DNA of 64,000 nucleotides from Phenylobacterium koreense (GCF_040545335.1 NZ_JBEPLU010000001.1:806001-870000), one strand, 5' to 3'. Shown: positions 33,870-43,510, counted from the stretch's first letter. The notes: generated by a model not told the origin, from the letters alone. Program-made: numbers and translations.

Positions 33870-34141
33870 TTTCCGGGCGCCTTCTGCTCGAAATGGCCAG
33901 GGATCATATGGCCGCCCGGCTCGACCTCCGCGGGGACGTAGACGCCGCCGCGGTCCTCCTCATGGAACAACGCGCTCGCCAGCAGCGAAAGCCCCACCAG
34001 CAGCCCCGCCGCCCCGACCAGCCACGCCCAGGGCGTTCCGCCCATCGGCCGGCCCGTCCGCCGAGCGACCTCTCGCCACGCGAACCAGGCGGCGAAGGGA
34101 ACCGCGACCAGCAGCAGCCGCGGGGCAAGCTCCCTAAGCAA
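33866..34141 (-). CDS. Small membrane protein, DUF6111-like
   Basis: A 91-residue protein with two membrane spans (about residues 5-22 and 40-62) and a C-terminal sequence rich in charged and Gly residues (EEDRGGVYVPAEVEPGGHMI). This type of short protein sits between a Nudix hydrolase and the CCA-adding enzyme in many alphaproteobacteria. It overlaps the Nudix gene by eight bases and the CCA gene by four. Function unknown. Confidence 0.8.
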   Translation of the reverse strand: MLRELAPRLLLVAVPFAAWFAWREVARRTGRPMGGTPWAWLVGAAGLLVGLSLLASALFHEEDRGGVYVPAEVEPGGHMIPGHFEQKAPGK

Positions 34142-34775
34142 CCGCCGCCCCGTAGAGACGCTCGTAGAGCGCCCGCAGCATGCCGGCCGTCGCGCCCCAG
34201 ATGAAGCGGTCCTCGTGGGTCATGGCGTAGAACCGGCGCATGGCCCCGTCCGGTCCCTCACGCTCGTGCCGCTCGTGGTTGGCCGGGTCCATCAGGAACC
34301 CGAACGGCGTCTCGAAGATGTCGGCCACCTCGGCCGGGTTCGGCTGCAGGGTGAAGCCCGGCCGGATGAACCCCACCACCGGCGTCACCAGGAACCCGGT
34401 CCCGGTCCGGTAGGGCGAGGACAGCCCCGCCACCGACACGTAGTCCGGCTCCAGGCCCACCTCCTCGTGCGCCTCGCGCAGGGCGGTGGTCCAGCTCGTC
34501 TCGCCCGGATCGGAGCGGCCGCCCGGCAGGGCGATCTGGCCGGTGTGCCGGCGCAGGGTGTCGGCCCGCCGCGTCAGCAGCACCGAATAGCCGGCCGGCC
34601 GCTCGATCAGCCCCACCAGCACCGCCGCCGGCGTCAGGGTGACCGGCTCGTTCGGAAAGGCGTTGGCCCCCAGGTCGAAGTCCGAGGCCGCCTCCTGCCC
34701 CGGCCGGTCCTCCAGCGGGTCCAGATGGCCTTCGATCCAGGACCGGATTTCGCCCGGCGCAGCGTGGGGGCTCAC
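34134..34775 (-). CDS. Nudix hydrolase, CoA pyrophosphatase type
   Basis: A 213-residue Nudix enzyme. The Nudix box is GGRSDPGETSWTTALREAHE followed by EVG (near residue 97), preceded by LTRRADTLRRHTGQIALPGG, the UPF0035 signature of coenzyme A pyrophosphatases (NudL type). It would split CoA or its oxidised forms into 4'-phosphopantetheine and adenosine 3',5'-bisphosphate. GTG start at 34775 overlapping the DUF1285 stop; the long upstream open frame reads in another phase of DUF1285. Confidence 0.92.
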   Translation of the reverse strand: MSPHAAPGEIRSWIEGHLDPLEDRPGQEAASDFDLGANAFPNEPVTLTPAAVLVGLIERPAGYSVLLTRRADTLRRHTGQIALPGGRSDPGETSWTTALREAHEEVGLEPDYVSVAGLSSPYRTGTGFLVTPVVGFIRPGFTLQPNPAEVADIFETPFGFLMDPANHERHEREGPDGAMRRFYAMTHEDRFIWGATAGMLRALYERLYGAAVA

Positions 34776-35344
34776 AGTTGGTGCGCCCCCGCCGGCCCGA
34801 CCGGGAACCAGGCGCCGTTCGATTCGACGCCGAGTTGCGGGCCCTGCGGCGTCTGCCGCTCCTGCGCCAGCTCCACCAGCTCGTAGAACACCGGCCGGGC
34901 GATCAGCGCCTCCAGGCCGCGGCGGACGTGCAGGTAGGGCCGCGGCTCGCCGCTGGCCTCGTCCATCTCGACGCGGATCGCATTCTCCGGGCCGGCGACC
35001 ACCTCGTCCCCGACATTGGTCATGAATTTCAGCGCCCCGTCCTCGGCGTCGACTCGGGTGGCGATGAACGGGGCGTCCTCCACCGTGATCTTCATCTTCT
35101 CGACCGGCGTCACCAGGTGGAACCCGTCCGGGTCCTTGCGCAGCACGGTGGAGAACAGCCGCACCAGGGCCTCGCGCCCGATCGGCGTACCCTCGTGGAA
35201 CCAGGTCCCGTCCTTGCGGATCACGATGTCGATTTCCCCGCAGTGGGCGGGGTTCCATAGATGCACGGGCGGCAGTCCGCGCCCGGGCGCCTGTTTTGCC
35301 GCTGCGATCACGCCGTCGAGGCCAGGTTTCGTCGTCTCTCCCAT
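34772..35344 (-). CDS. DUF1285 domain protein
   Basis: A 190-residue soluble protein. Family motifs: PPVHLWNPAHCGEIDIVIRK, DGTWFHEGTPIGREALVRLF, VTPVEKMKITVEDAPF and PRPYLHVRRGLEALIARPVF. Structures of this family show a PH-like fold, but no reaction is known. First gene of a tight chain with the Nudix enzyme, DUF6111 and the CCA-adding enzyme. Confidence 0.9.
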   Translation of the reverse strand: MGETTKPGLDGVIAAAKQAPGRGLPPVHLWNPAHCGEIDIVIRKDGTWFHEGTPIGREALVRLFSTVLRKDPDGFHLVTPVEKMKITVEDAPFIATRVDAEDGALKFMTNVGDEVVAGPENAIRVEMDEASGEPRPYLHVRRGLEALIARPVFYELVELAQERQTPQGPQLGVESNGAWFPVGPAGAHQL

Positions 35345-35427
35345 GCCTGGAAGTTAGGCGCCCGGACCGCCGCCCTCAATGACTTTCGCTAACGGAAGGA
35401 CTTTCGCCATCAGGGGGGGCTTCGCGA

Positions 35428-36486
35428 TCAGGGGGCCGTCACGATCCGCCCGCCGGCCGACACCTTCGCCCGCCGGACCGCCGCCGCGCCATTCGCCGCG
35501 CCGGCCAGTTGGGGCTGCGGGAACAGGAAGGCGCACTCCCGCGCAAAGGTCAGGGGCGCCAGCGCCCCCAGCGATCCGACCATCAGCAGGCGGTTGGAAA
35601 GGTTCAGCCAGGCGTTCTCCCGCCAGCCCAGGTCCACCGCCAGGCCAAGGCCCGCAGCCACCGCCGTCCGCGCCGCGGCCTGATAGGGCGACCAGACGAC
35701 GATCAGGAACATCCAAACCGCCAGCGCCGCGCAGGCGAGCTGGCCGATCTCGCTCGGGCCGAGCTCGCCTTTCGGATGCGGGATCGGCGCGAACCCATCG
35801 GCCAGTCCGGCGGCCGCGCCGCCGACGACCAGCGCCAGCACCACGCTGGAAAACCAGCCGATCGCAAAGGCGTTGTAGACCTGCCGCCGCCCGGCCGCCT
35901 TGCGGTCGTAGCTCACCGCCTGGCCCTGGTGGCGCAGCTCGCTCCACAGCGCCTGCGCCTGGCCGCGATGCGCATGCGGCAGCCACCAGCCGAGGGTCGC
36001 CGCCGCCAGGGCGAAGTCCCGCAGCTCACGCAGCGCGAACCCCACTGGCGAGCCAGCGACCTCGAAGGACGACCCGCGCCACTCGGTCCGGCTGGCCATG
36101 TAGACGAAGGCCGCAAACCGCATGAAGCCGTGAAGGAAGCCCGCCAGCGCCAGGAAGACGACGGCCGCCGCCATGCGCCACGGCTCCAGGCTCGCGGCCA
36201 GGACGCCGGCCACCGTCAGCACGCCGCCGACGCTCAGCACACGGATCAGCCGACCCAGCAGCAGCTCCGCGCCACCGCCCTCGTAGCGGAAGGGAGCGCC
36301 GCCCAGCCGCGTGGCCCCCCAGATCCGCCGCCGCACCTCGCTGCGGCCCCAATAACCATAAAGTCCCAGGCTCGCGAGGTTCGCCGCCCACCGCCCAAAC
36401 CCCAGCGGCGCGAAATCGCGCGGCTCGAGGCTCAGCTCGATCGGCAAGCTGTAGGCGCCATCCAAGGCGCCGCCCCACCGCGACAT
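35428..36486 (-). CDS. DUF898 (YjgN) family membrane protein
   Basis: A 352-residue membrane protein. The family motif appears at FAPLGFGRWAANLASLGLYG then YWGRSEVRRRIWGATRLGG, with a second related block (WWLPHAHRGQAQALWSELR) later. About eight hydrophobic segments. The ATG at 36486 has GGGGGAG upstream; a TTG 18 bases earlier is less likely. No function is known for the family. Stands alone between repeat-rich gaps. Confidence 0.85.
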   Translation of the reverse strand: MSRWGGALDGAYSLPIELSLEPRDFAPLGFGRWAANLASLGLYGYWGRSEVRRRIWGATRLGGAPFRYEGGGAELLLGRLIRVLSVGGVLTVAGVLAASLEPWRMAAAVVFLALAGFLHGFMRFAAFVYMASRTEWRGSSFEVAGSPVGFALRELRDFALAAATLGWWLPHAHRGQAQALWSELRHQGQAVSYDRKAAGRRQVYNAFAIGWFSSVVLALVVGGAAAGLADGFAPIPHPKGELGPSEIGQLACAALAVWMFLIVVWSPYQAAARTAVAAGLGLAVDLGWRENAWLNLSNRLLMVGSLGALAPLTFARECAFLFPQPQLAGAANGAAAVRRAKVSAGGRIVTAP

Positions 36487-36569
36487 CCGCTCCCCCACGA
36501 CCAATGCTCAAGCCTCTCACGGCTTGGTTGCACGCGCCAGAGGAAGCTACGCGCTCGCCCTTCCTTCAG

Positions 36570-36766
36570 ATCGTCATCTCCGGCCGCGGGCCATCTCACC
36601 CCGTTCCCCCCTGGGGGAGCTCCCGGGGCATCCCGGCCAGGGGAGGACAGCCGCACAGGTGGAACCGCCTAACGGCGGTCCCTCTGGCGCGCTGCGCGCG
36701 CCACCTCTGCCAGTGGGGGGAGGATATCAGCGCTCAGGATCCCTTCTCCCTTTACGGGAGAGGGAT
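36570..36766. repeat. Mosaic of repeat elements in the gap before the dihydroorotase end
   Basis: Successive short palindromes: a GTCATCTCCGG block, CCCCGTTCCCCCCTGGGGGA with GCTCCCGGGG, GGTGGAACCGCCTAACGGCG with GTCC, GGCGCGCTGCGCGCGCC, CAGTGGGGGGAGGA, and CCCTTCTCCCTTTACGGGAG with AGGG. It fills most of the 280-base gap between the DUF898 gene and pyrC. No coding frame is credible there. Confidence 0.65.
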
Positions 36767-38101
36767 TCACCCGCCCAGGGTCTCGGCGAACCGCACCGGC
36801 TCTCCGATCCCCGGCGTCGTCAGCTCGCCGTCGCGCATCACCGTCACCCCGCGGATGATGGTGGCCATCGGCCAGCCCTTGGCCTCGAAGCCGTCGAACG
36901 GCGTCCAGCCGGCGCGCGTGGCCATGTCCTCGTGCCTGATGACCCGCCGCGCCTTCATGTCCACCACGGTCATGTCGGCGTCGTAGCCCACCGCCAGGCG
37001 GCCCTTGTCGGCCATGCCGAACACCCGGTTGGCCCCATGGCTGCTCAGGTCGACGAAGCGCTCCAGGCTCAGCCGCCCCTCGTTCACATGGGTCAGCATG
37101 ATCGGCACCAGGGTCTGCACCCCCGGCATGCCCGAGGGCGAGGCCGGATAGGGCCTGGCCTTTTCCTCCTTGGTGTGCGGGGCGTGGTCCGAGCCCAGCA
37201 CGTCGGCGATCCCGGCGGCGATCCCGTGCCACAGGCCGGCCTGGTGGTAGGCGTTGCGGATCGGCGGGTTCATCTGGGCGTAGCCCTTCAGCCGCTCATA
37301 GGCTTCCGGCGCGGTCAGGGTCAGGTGCTGCGGCGTCACTTCGACGCTGGCCACGTCCTTGTGCCCGGCCAGGAACTCGATCTCCTCGGCGGTGGTGACG
37401 TGCAGCACGTGGATGCGCTTGCCCAGGGCCTTGGCGATCCGCACCAGGCGGTGGGTGGATTCCAGGGCCGAGGCGGCGTCGCGCACCTCCTCGTGGCTGG
37501 TCCAGTCGCCGGTCCGCGCCAGCGGCCGCCGCTCGGCCAGGCGGTACTCGTCCTCGGAGTGGAAGGCTGCGCGCCGGTTCACGTGGCGCAGCACCTGCTC
37601 GATGCCCTCGTCGTCCTGGACCAGCAGGCTGCCCGTCGAGGCCCCCATGAACACCTTGATCCCGCAGCAGCCCGGCAGGCGTTCCAGCTCGCCGAGGAAC
37701 TGCGCGTTCTCATGCGTGCCGCCGACATAGAACGCGTGGTCGGTGTGCATCCGGCCCTTGGCGCGCGCCAGCTTGTCGGCCAGGGCGTCGGCGTCGGTGG
37801 TGGTCGGTTCGGTGTTCGGCATCTCGAACACCGCCACCACCCCGCCCAGGGCGGCGGCCCGCGATCCGCTCTCCAGATCTTCCTTCCATTCCAGGCCCGG
37901 CTCGCGGAAGTGGACCTGGCTGTCGATCACGCCCGGCAGGACGGTCAGGCCCTTGGCGTCGAACACCTCGCCGGCCGAGGCCTGCGACAGGTCGCCGATC
38001 TCGACGATCTTGCCCGCGCGCACGCCGACGTCGGCCTGGCCGCGGCCGGCATGGTTCACAACCTCGCCGCCCTTCACGATGAGGTCGAAGGTCTCGGGCA
38101 T
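36767..38101 (-). CDS. Dihydroorotase (class I, pyrC-like)
   Basis: A 444-residue cyclic amidohydrolase converting carbamoyl aspartate to dihydroorotate in pyrimidine synthesis; allantoinase is the close alternative. The N-terminal metal motif is DSQVHFREPG, where the first His of HxH is Gln. Others are present: the carboxylated Lys in GIKVFMGAS, His in AAFHSEDEYR and VLHVTTAEEIE, and the catalytic Asp in GSDHAPHTKEEK. No pyrB is adjacent. Some bacterial pseudo-dihydroorotases lose metal ligands, but here most remain. Confidence 0.87.
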   Translation of the reverse strand: MPETFDLIVKGGEVVNHAGRGQADVGVRAGKIVEIGDLSQASAGEVFDAKGLTVLPGVIDSQVHFREPGLEWKEDLESGSRAAALGGVVAVFEMPNTEPTTTDADALADKLARAKGRMHTDHAFYVGGTHENAQFLGELERLPGCCGIKVFMGASTGSLLVQDDEGIEQVLRHVNRRAAFHSEDEYRLAERRPLARTGDWTSHEEVRDAASALESTHRLVRIAKALGKRIHVLHVTTAEEIEFLAGHKDVASVEVTPQHLTLTAPEAYERLKGYAQMNPPIRNAYHQAGLWHGIAAGIADVLGSDHAPHTKEEKARPYPASPSGMPGVQTLVPIMLTHVNEGRLSLERFVDLSSHGANRVFGMADKGRLAVGYDADMTVVDMKARRVIRHEDMATRAGWTPFDGFEAKGWPMATIIRGVTVMRDGELTTPGIGEPVRFAETLGG

Positions 38102-38120
38102 GGATCGTCCTGACTTGTCT

Positions 38121-39089
38121 TTAGGTCTTGTTGGTTTGGGCGAGCAGGTCCCTGGCCGCGGCGGTCACCCAGTCCACGGGCAGGTCCATCATGTGACAGA
38201 GCGCCTGGGAGAGCGTGGGGTCAACCTCGCGGATCTCGTCCAGGGTCCTAATGCCGCGGACCACTCGCGTGTTCTGCCCCCAAGGGGCGTAGAGCCGGTC
38301 GTCCGACGGCCCGAACAGGCCGAGCGTCGGGGTTCCGGCGGCGGCGGCCATGTGCATCAGCCCGGAATCGTTGCCGATGAACAGCCGCGCCCGCTTCAGG
38401 CAGGCATAGGTGGCCAGCAGCTCGACCTTGCCGGCCAGGTCGATGGTCCGCTCGCGGGCGATCACGCTGCGCAGGGCGCTGATCGCCCGCATGTCGTCGG
38501 GCCCGCCGACCAGCATCAGCCGGCCGCCGGCCAGCGGCCCGTCGAAGAGCTGGATCGCCACCTGGGCGAAGCGCTCGACCGGCCAGGTCTTGCCGATCCA
38601 GTTGGCCGCGGGCGCCATGGCCAGGATCGGCCCCTTGCCCGCGGTCAGCTCGTCCGCATAGGCCTCGGTGGCCGGCGAGGTGAAGATGTACGGCGCCGGC
38701 GGCTCGCCCTCGATCTTCAGCAGCCGGGCCGCCTCGATCACCTTGTGGACCGGCTCGCCGGAGGACCGCTTGAAGACCGCGCGCCGCTCCCGGCGCAGGA
38801 ACTGCGAGATCGCCGATCCGCGCAGGTCGACAACCAGCCCCCAGCGGCGCTGGCGCACCTCGCGCCACAGGTTGAACCAGTGGCCGCCGTTCTTGAGCTT
38901 TTCCATCACGATCAGCCGCTCGAGGTTCGGGACCTCGGCGAACAGCGGCGCGGCGGCCTTGCCGGCGACGATGGTGAAGGTGGCGTTGGAAACCTCGTCC
39001 AGCAGGCGCTTGATCAGGCCTGACGACAGCACCGCATCCCCGATGCGGGTCGCGGTGATGAACAGAATCGGGAAGGACCCGTGCGCCAT
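38121..39089 (-). CDS. Glycosyltransferase family 9 (heptosyltransferase-like)
   Basis: A 322-residue GT-B enzyme. FITATRIGDAVLSSGLIKRL at the N-terminus, the acceptor-domain motif VDLRGSAISQFLRRERR, and the nucleotide-sugar domain with FIGNDSGLMHMAAAAGTPTL plus LFGPSDDRLYAPWG (near residue 250) define family 9, which adds heptose or similar sugars to lipopolysaccharide core. Start ATG 39089; an upstream in-frame start would overlap the divergent ygfZ gene. It lies 20 bases upstream of the dihydroorotase gene on the same strand. Confidence 0.9.
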   Translation of the reverse strand: MAHGSFPILFITATRIGDAVLSSGLIKRLLDEVSNATFTIVAGKAAAPLFAEVPNLERLIVMEKLKNGGHWFNLWREVRQRRWGLVVDLRGSAISQFLRRERRAVFKRSSGEPVHKVIEAARLLKIEGEPPAPYIFTSPATEAYADELTAGKGPILAMAPAANWIGKTWPVERFAQVAIQLFDGPLAGGRLMLVGGPDDMRAISALRSVIARERTIDLAGKVELLATYACLKRARLFIGNDSGLMHMAAAAGTPTLGLFGPSDDRLYAPWGQNTRVVRGIRTLDEIREVDPTLSQALCHMMDLPVDWVTAAARDLLAQTNKT

Positions 39090-39150
39090 CGCCCTTGTAT
39101 AGGGCTCATGCGGCTGGCGCTCTACCCGTCGAGCCCTTAACTCCTCAGCC

Positions 39151-39948
39151 ATGGTCACCCAACCCCAGATCGCTCACCTTGCCAGCCGCGCTCTGATCGA
39201 GGTCTCAGGCGAGGATTGGCGCAGTTTCCTCCAGGGACTGATCACCCAGGACGTCGACACCCTCTCTCCCGGCCAGGCGCGGTTCGGCGCCTTGCTGAAC
39301 CCGCAAGGGCGGCTTTTGTTCGATCTTTTCGTGATCGGGCGCGAAGACGGGGCCTGGCTCGACGTCGAAAAGGCCCATCGCGACGCGCTGGTCATGCGCC
39401 TGACCATGTACCGCCTGCGCGCCAAGGTCCGCATCGCTCCGGACGAGACCAAGGTCTTCGCGGCCTTCGGCGCCGATCCCGGCCAAGGTTGGGCGCCCGA
39501 CCCTCGCCTGCCCGCCCTGGGCTGGCGCGCCTATGGCGACTTTGCGCCCAATGCCGACGAGGCCGCCTACGACGCCCATCGCCTCGCCCTCGGCGTGCCC
39601 GGCCCCGCCGACTGGGGCGTGGAGCAGACCTACCCGATCGAGGCCAATTTCGACCTGCTGAACGGCATCGACTTCAAGAAGGGCTGCTTCGTCGGACAGG
39701 AGACCACCTCGCGCATGAAGCGCCGCGGCCAGGTCAAGAACCGCATGCTGCCCCTGGCCTTCGATGGCCAGCCCCCCGCCCCCGGCGCTGAACTCCTGAA
39801 CGGCGAGCGCCGCGCCGGCGAGGTCCTCTCCGGCCAGGGCGGCCGCGCCATGGCCCTCGTCCGCCTCGACCGCCTGGAAGGCGCCCTCACCGCCGAAGGC
39901 CGCTCCGCCACCGCCGAGGTCCCGGCCTGGCTGCCGACTTCGTCCTAG
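39151..39948 (+). CDS. ygfZ: Folate-binding iron-sulfur maturation protein YgfZ
   Basis: A 265-residue relative of the T-protein. The YgfZ signature KGCFVGQETTSRMKRRGQVK (near residue 183), with its single conserved Cys, is intact, and the N-terminal half has FLQGLITQDVDTLSPGQARFGALLNPQGR. YgfZ uses tetrahydrofolate to help assemble or repair some Fe-S enzymes, such as the MiaB group. Divergent from the GT9 gene, 61 bases between starts. Confidence 0.92.
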   Translation: MVTQPQIAHLASRALIEVSGEDWRSFLQGLITQDVDTLSPGQARFGALLNPQGRLLFDLFVIGREDGAWLDVEKAHRDALVMRLTMYRLRAKVRIAPDETKVFAAFGADPGQGWAPDPRLPALGWRAYGDFAPNADEAAYDAHRLALGVPGPADWGVEQTYPIEANFDLLNGIDFKKGCFVGQETTSRMKRRGQVKNRMLPLAFDGQPPAPGAELLNGERRAGEVLSGQGGRAMALVRLDRLEGALTAEGRSATAEVPAWLPTSS

Positions 39949-39976
39949 CGCCGCAAATCACGGCCGGCGCTCTGGC

Positions 39977-40846
39977 TCAGCCGCCCAGGAACCGCCGCAG
40001 CGCCGCCAAGGTCTCCGCCGGCCGCTCCTCGGCGAGGAAGTGCCCCGCACCCTCGATCGCCTCGCCGCGCAGGTCCTCGCACCAGGGCCGCCAGACTTCG
40101 AGCACGTCGTACCAGCGCCCGACCGCGCCCTTCGCGCCCCACAGCACCTGGGTCGGGGCGGCGATCGTCCTGACGCCCCGGTCGGCCTCGTCGGCGGCGA
40201 CGTCGCAGGTGGCCCCGGCCCGATAGTCCTCGCACATGCCGCGCACCGTCTCCGGGTCGGCCAGGGCCTGCACATAATCGGCATAGGCCTGCGGGTCGAA
40301 ATAGGTCGCCCCCTGCGCGATGCGGAAGGCGAAGTTCACCGGGTCGGCGGCGATGAAGTGCTCGGGGAACGGATGGGCTTGGGCCAGGAACGGCCAGTGC
40401 CAGTAGCCGAGGGCGAACCGCCGGTCGGCCAGTCGCCAGACATCGGCCGTCGGGATGATGTCGAGCACCGACAGCCGGCTCACCGCCTCCGGCGCATCCA
40501 GCGCCAGGCGATAGGCCACTCGTCCGCCGCGGTCGTGGCCGACCAGGTCGAACCGCTCGAAGCCGAGCCTCGCCATCAGCGCCCGCGCGTCCCGGGCCAT
40601 CGCCCGCTTCGAGTAGGGCTCGTGGTCGTCGGTGACCGGCGGCTTGGAGCTGCCGCCATAGCCGCGAAGGTCCGGGGCGACGACCGTGAAGTCCCGCGCC
40701 AGGTCATCGGCGACCTTGCCCCACATCATGTGCGTCTGGGGGTAGCCGTGCAGCAGCAGGAGCGGCGGACCCGAGCCGCCGTGCCGGACGCGCAAGGTCG
40801 CCTCTCCGAGGTCGATGTGCTCCAGCCTGAAGCCTTCGAACGCCAT
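39977..40846 (-). CDS. Alpha/beta hydrolase, fluoroacetate-dehalogenase-like
   Basis: A 289-residue hydrolase with an aspartate nucleophile in DLVGHDRGGRVAYRLAL (near residue 105), preceded by LLLHGYPQTHMMWGKVADDL and followed by LSVLDIIPTADVW. Two Arg near the nucleophile (DRGGR) and the HW pair in GYWHWPFLAQ are features that bind the carboxylate and fluorine in fluoroacetate dehalogenases; haloacid and epoxide substrates remain possible. The C-terminal His is in EGAGHFLAEE. Cytoplasmic. Divergent from tag. Confidence 0.88.
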   Translation of the reverse strand: MAFEGFRLEHIDLGEATLRVRHGGSGPPLLLLHGYPQTHMMWGKVADDLARDFTVVAPDLRGYGGSSKPPVTDDHEPYSKRAMARDARALMARLGFERFDLVGHDRGGRVAYRLALDAPEAVSRLSVLDIIPTADVWRLADRRFALGYWHWPFLAQAHPFPEHFIAADPVNFAFRIAQGATYFDPQAYADYVQALADPETVRGMCEDYRAGATCDVAADEADRGVRTIAAPTQVLWGAKGAVGRWYDVLEVWRPWCEDLRGEAIEGAGHFLAEERPAETLAALRRFLGG

Positions 40847-40891
40847 GCCTTGGCCCTCTCACCGCGAGCGCGCCATCGGCAGCCCGCGCCA

Positions 40892-41082
40892 GGAAACCTG
40901 CCGATCTGCCGATAGCCGCGATCTCTTCGCTCTATCAACAGCTTGGAACATGGCCCTCGCGCGGCCAAGCCTGCGGCCAAGCGCCTTCTGGCCCGCAACC
41001 GGCACATTGATGCAGGAACTGGGAAGAAAACCTGCCGATAGACCCCGTGTTCGCGCCGCTTGATAGCAACCTGCCAGACCGC
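40892..41082. repeat. Divergent promoter region with AACCTGCC repeats
   Basis: The 250-base gap between the dehalogenase-like gene and tag holds AAACCTGCCGAT at 40894-40905, AAAACCTGCCGATA at 41027-41040 and CAACCTGCCAGA at 41069-41080, all in the same orientation. ATCTGCCGAT adjoins the first. CTATCAACAG and CTTGATAG also recur. They could be binding sites of a regulator; nothing else of note is seen in the gap. Confidence 0.4.
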
Positions 41083-41096
41083 CAAGACTGCGCCGC

Positions 41097-41687
41097 ATGA
41101 CCGGCGAGTTGATTCGATGCGGCTGGCGCGGCATGGCCGGCGACGAGCTCTACGAGGCCTACCACGACACCGAGTGGGGGGTGCCCGAGTATGACTCCCG
41201 CGCCCTATGGGAGAAGCTTGTCCTCGACGGGTTCCAGGCCGGGCTTTCCTGGATAACCATCCTGCGCAAGCGCGAGGCCTTCCGCGAGGCCTTCGCCGGC
41301 TTCGATCCCGAGATCGTCGCCCGGTTCGGCGAGGCCGAACGCGCCGCCCTGATGGCTAATCCGGGCATCGTCCGCTCCAACGCCAAGATCGACGCGGCCA
41401 TCGCCAGCGCGCGGCTCTATCTGGACATGCGCGAGCACGGCGAGGACTTCTCGCAATTCCTCTGGAGCTTCACCAACGGCCGGGTGATCCAGAACGCGTG
41501 GACCGAGATCGGCCAGGTGCCGGCCCAGACGAAGGTCGCCGAGGAAATGTCCAAGGCCTTGAAATCCAAGGGCTTCAAGTTCGTCGGACCGGTGATCGTC
41601 TACGCCTTCATGCAGGCCACCGGCTTCGTCAACGACCACCTGACCTCCTGCCACCGCCATGATCAGGTCAAGAGGCTGGCGCACTAA
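41097..41687 (+). CDS. tag: DNA-3-methyladenine glycosylase I
   Basis: Removes 3-methyladenine from alkylated DNA to start base-excision repair. The 196-residue protein begins with the family signature [20 protein letters not shown] followed by WGVP, includes the HhH-region [20 protein letters not shown], and ends with the zinc-binding CHRH pair (SCHRHDQV). Its stop overlaps the rnhB start by one base. rnhB follows directly. Confidence 0.95.
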   Translation: MTGELIRCGWRGMAGDELYEAYHDTEWGVPEYDSRALWEKLVLDGFQAGLSWITILRKREAFREAFAGFDPEIVARFGEAERAALMANPGIVRSNAKIDAAIASARLYLDMREHGEDFSQFLWSFTNGRVIQNAWTEIGQVPAQTKVAEEMSKALKSKGFKFVGPVIVYAFMQATGFVNDHLTSCHRHDQVKRLAH

Positions 41688-42313
41688 TGCCGGACATGCT
41701 GCTCGAGTTCGCCTGTCCTGGCCCGGTCTGCGGGGTCGACGAGGCCGGCCGCGGCCCCTGGGCCGGCCCGGTCTCCGCCGCCGCCGTGATCCTCGACCCG
41801 GGCCGCGTGCCCGACGGGCTCGATGACTCGAAGAAGCTCAGCGCCAAGGCCCGCGAGGCCCTGGAGATCGAGATCAAGGCCAGCGCCGTCGCCTGGGCCG
41901 TCGGCATGGCCAGCGTCGAGGAGATCGCCGAGCTGAACATCCTGCACGCCACCGGCCTGGCCATGCGGCGCGCCGTGGAGCAGCTCTCCGTCACCCCGGT
42001 CTTCGCCCTGGTCGACGGCAACTACAAGTTCAAATTGCCCTGCGAAATCAAGACTGTGATCAAGGGCGACTCGATCAGCTCGTCCATCGCCGCAGCCTCG
42101 ATCCTGGCCAAGGTCGCCCGCGACCGGCTGATGATCGAGATGGACAGCCTCTATCCCGGCTACGGCTTCGCCTCCCACAAGGGCTACCACGCCAGCGTCC
42201 ACGTGGAGGCCCTGAAGACCCTCGGCCCCTGCCCCATCCATCGCCGCGGCTGGGAGCCGGTGCGCCTGGCCATGCTGGGCCAGGAGCCAGTCGGCGAGCT
42301 GGAACAGGATTGA
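41687..42313 (+). CDS. rnhB: Ribonuclease HII
   Basis: Cleaves the RNA strand of RNA-DNA hybrids and removes misincorporated ribonucleotides. The 208-residue enzyme has the catalytic motif [20 protein letters not shown] (DEAGRG with Asp and Glu), [10 protein letters not shown] with the third carboxylate, and [20 protein letters not shown]. It is one base from tag and lies directly upstream of ccrM. A type I RNase H (rnhA) occurs at 62936. Confidence 0.97.
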   Translation: MPDMLLEFACPGPVCGVDEAGRGPWAGPVSAAAVILDPGRVPDGLDDSKKLSAKAREALEIEIKASAVAWAVGMASVEEIAELNILHATGLAMRRAVEQLSVTPVFALVDGNYKFKLPCEIKTVIKGDSISSSIAAASILAKVARDRLMIEMDSLYPGYGFASHKGYHASVHVEALKTLGPCPIHRRGWEPVRLAMLGQEPVGELEQD

Positions 42314-42327
42314 TTCCTCCCGCGCCG

Positions 42328-42394
42328 TTAACCAAAATCAACGGCCGTTAACCATGTTTGAAAACGTCCTCTTCACCACGGTGACTCACGATTC
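42328..42394 (+). promoter_or_regulatory. ccrM promoter and leader with CtrA-like and GANTC sites
   Basis: TTAACC at 42328-42333 and again at 42348-42353 (TTAACCAT) are CtrA-type half-sites 20 bases apart. GACTC at 42383-42387 and GATTC at 42390-42394 are two GANTC sites inside the leader, 25-35 bases before the ccrM start. In Caulobacter crescentus ccrM is activated by CtrA and its leader holds two GANTC sites that affect transcription. A further GATTC is at 42312. Confidence 0.7.
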
Positions 42395-42415
42395 TTCGTC
42401 CGGACATCGAGGTAG

Positions 42416-43501
<1,086 letters not shown>

Positions 43502-43510
43502 CGCGCAAAC

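Noticed and set aside
40815..41165. Short open frames across the dehalogenase-tag gap
   Set aside because: They run through the repeats and gene ends, lack ribosome binding sites and have no protein-like composition.
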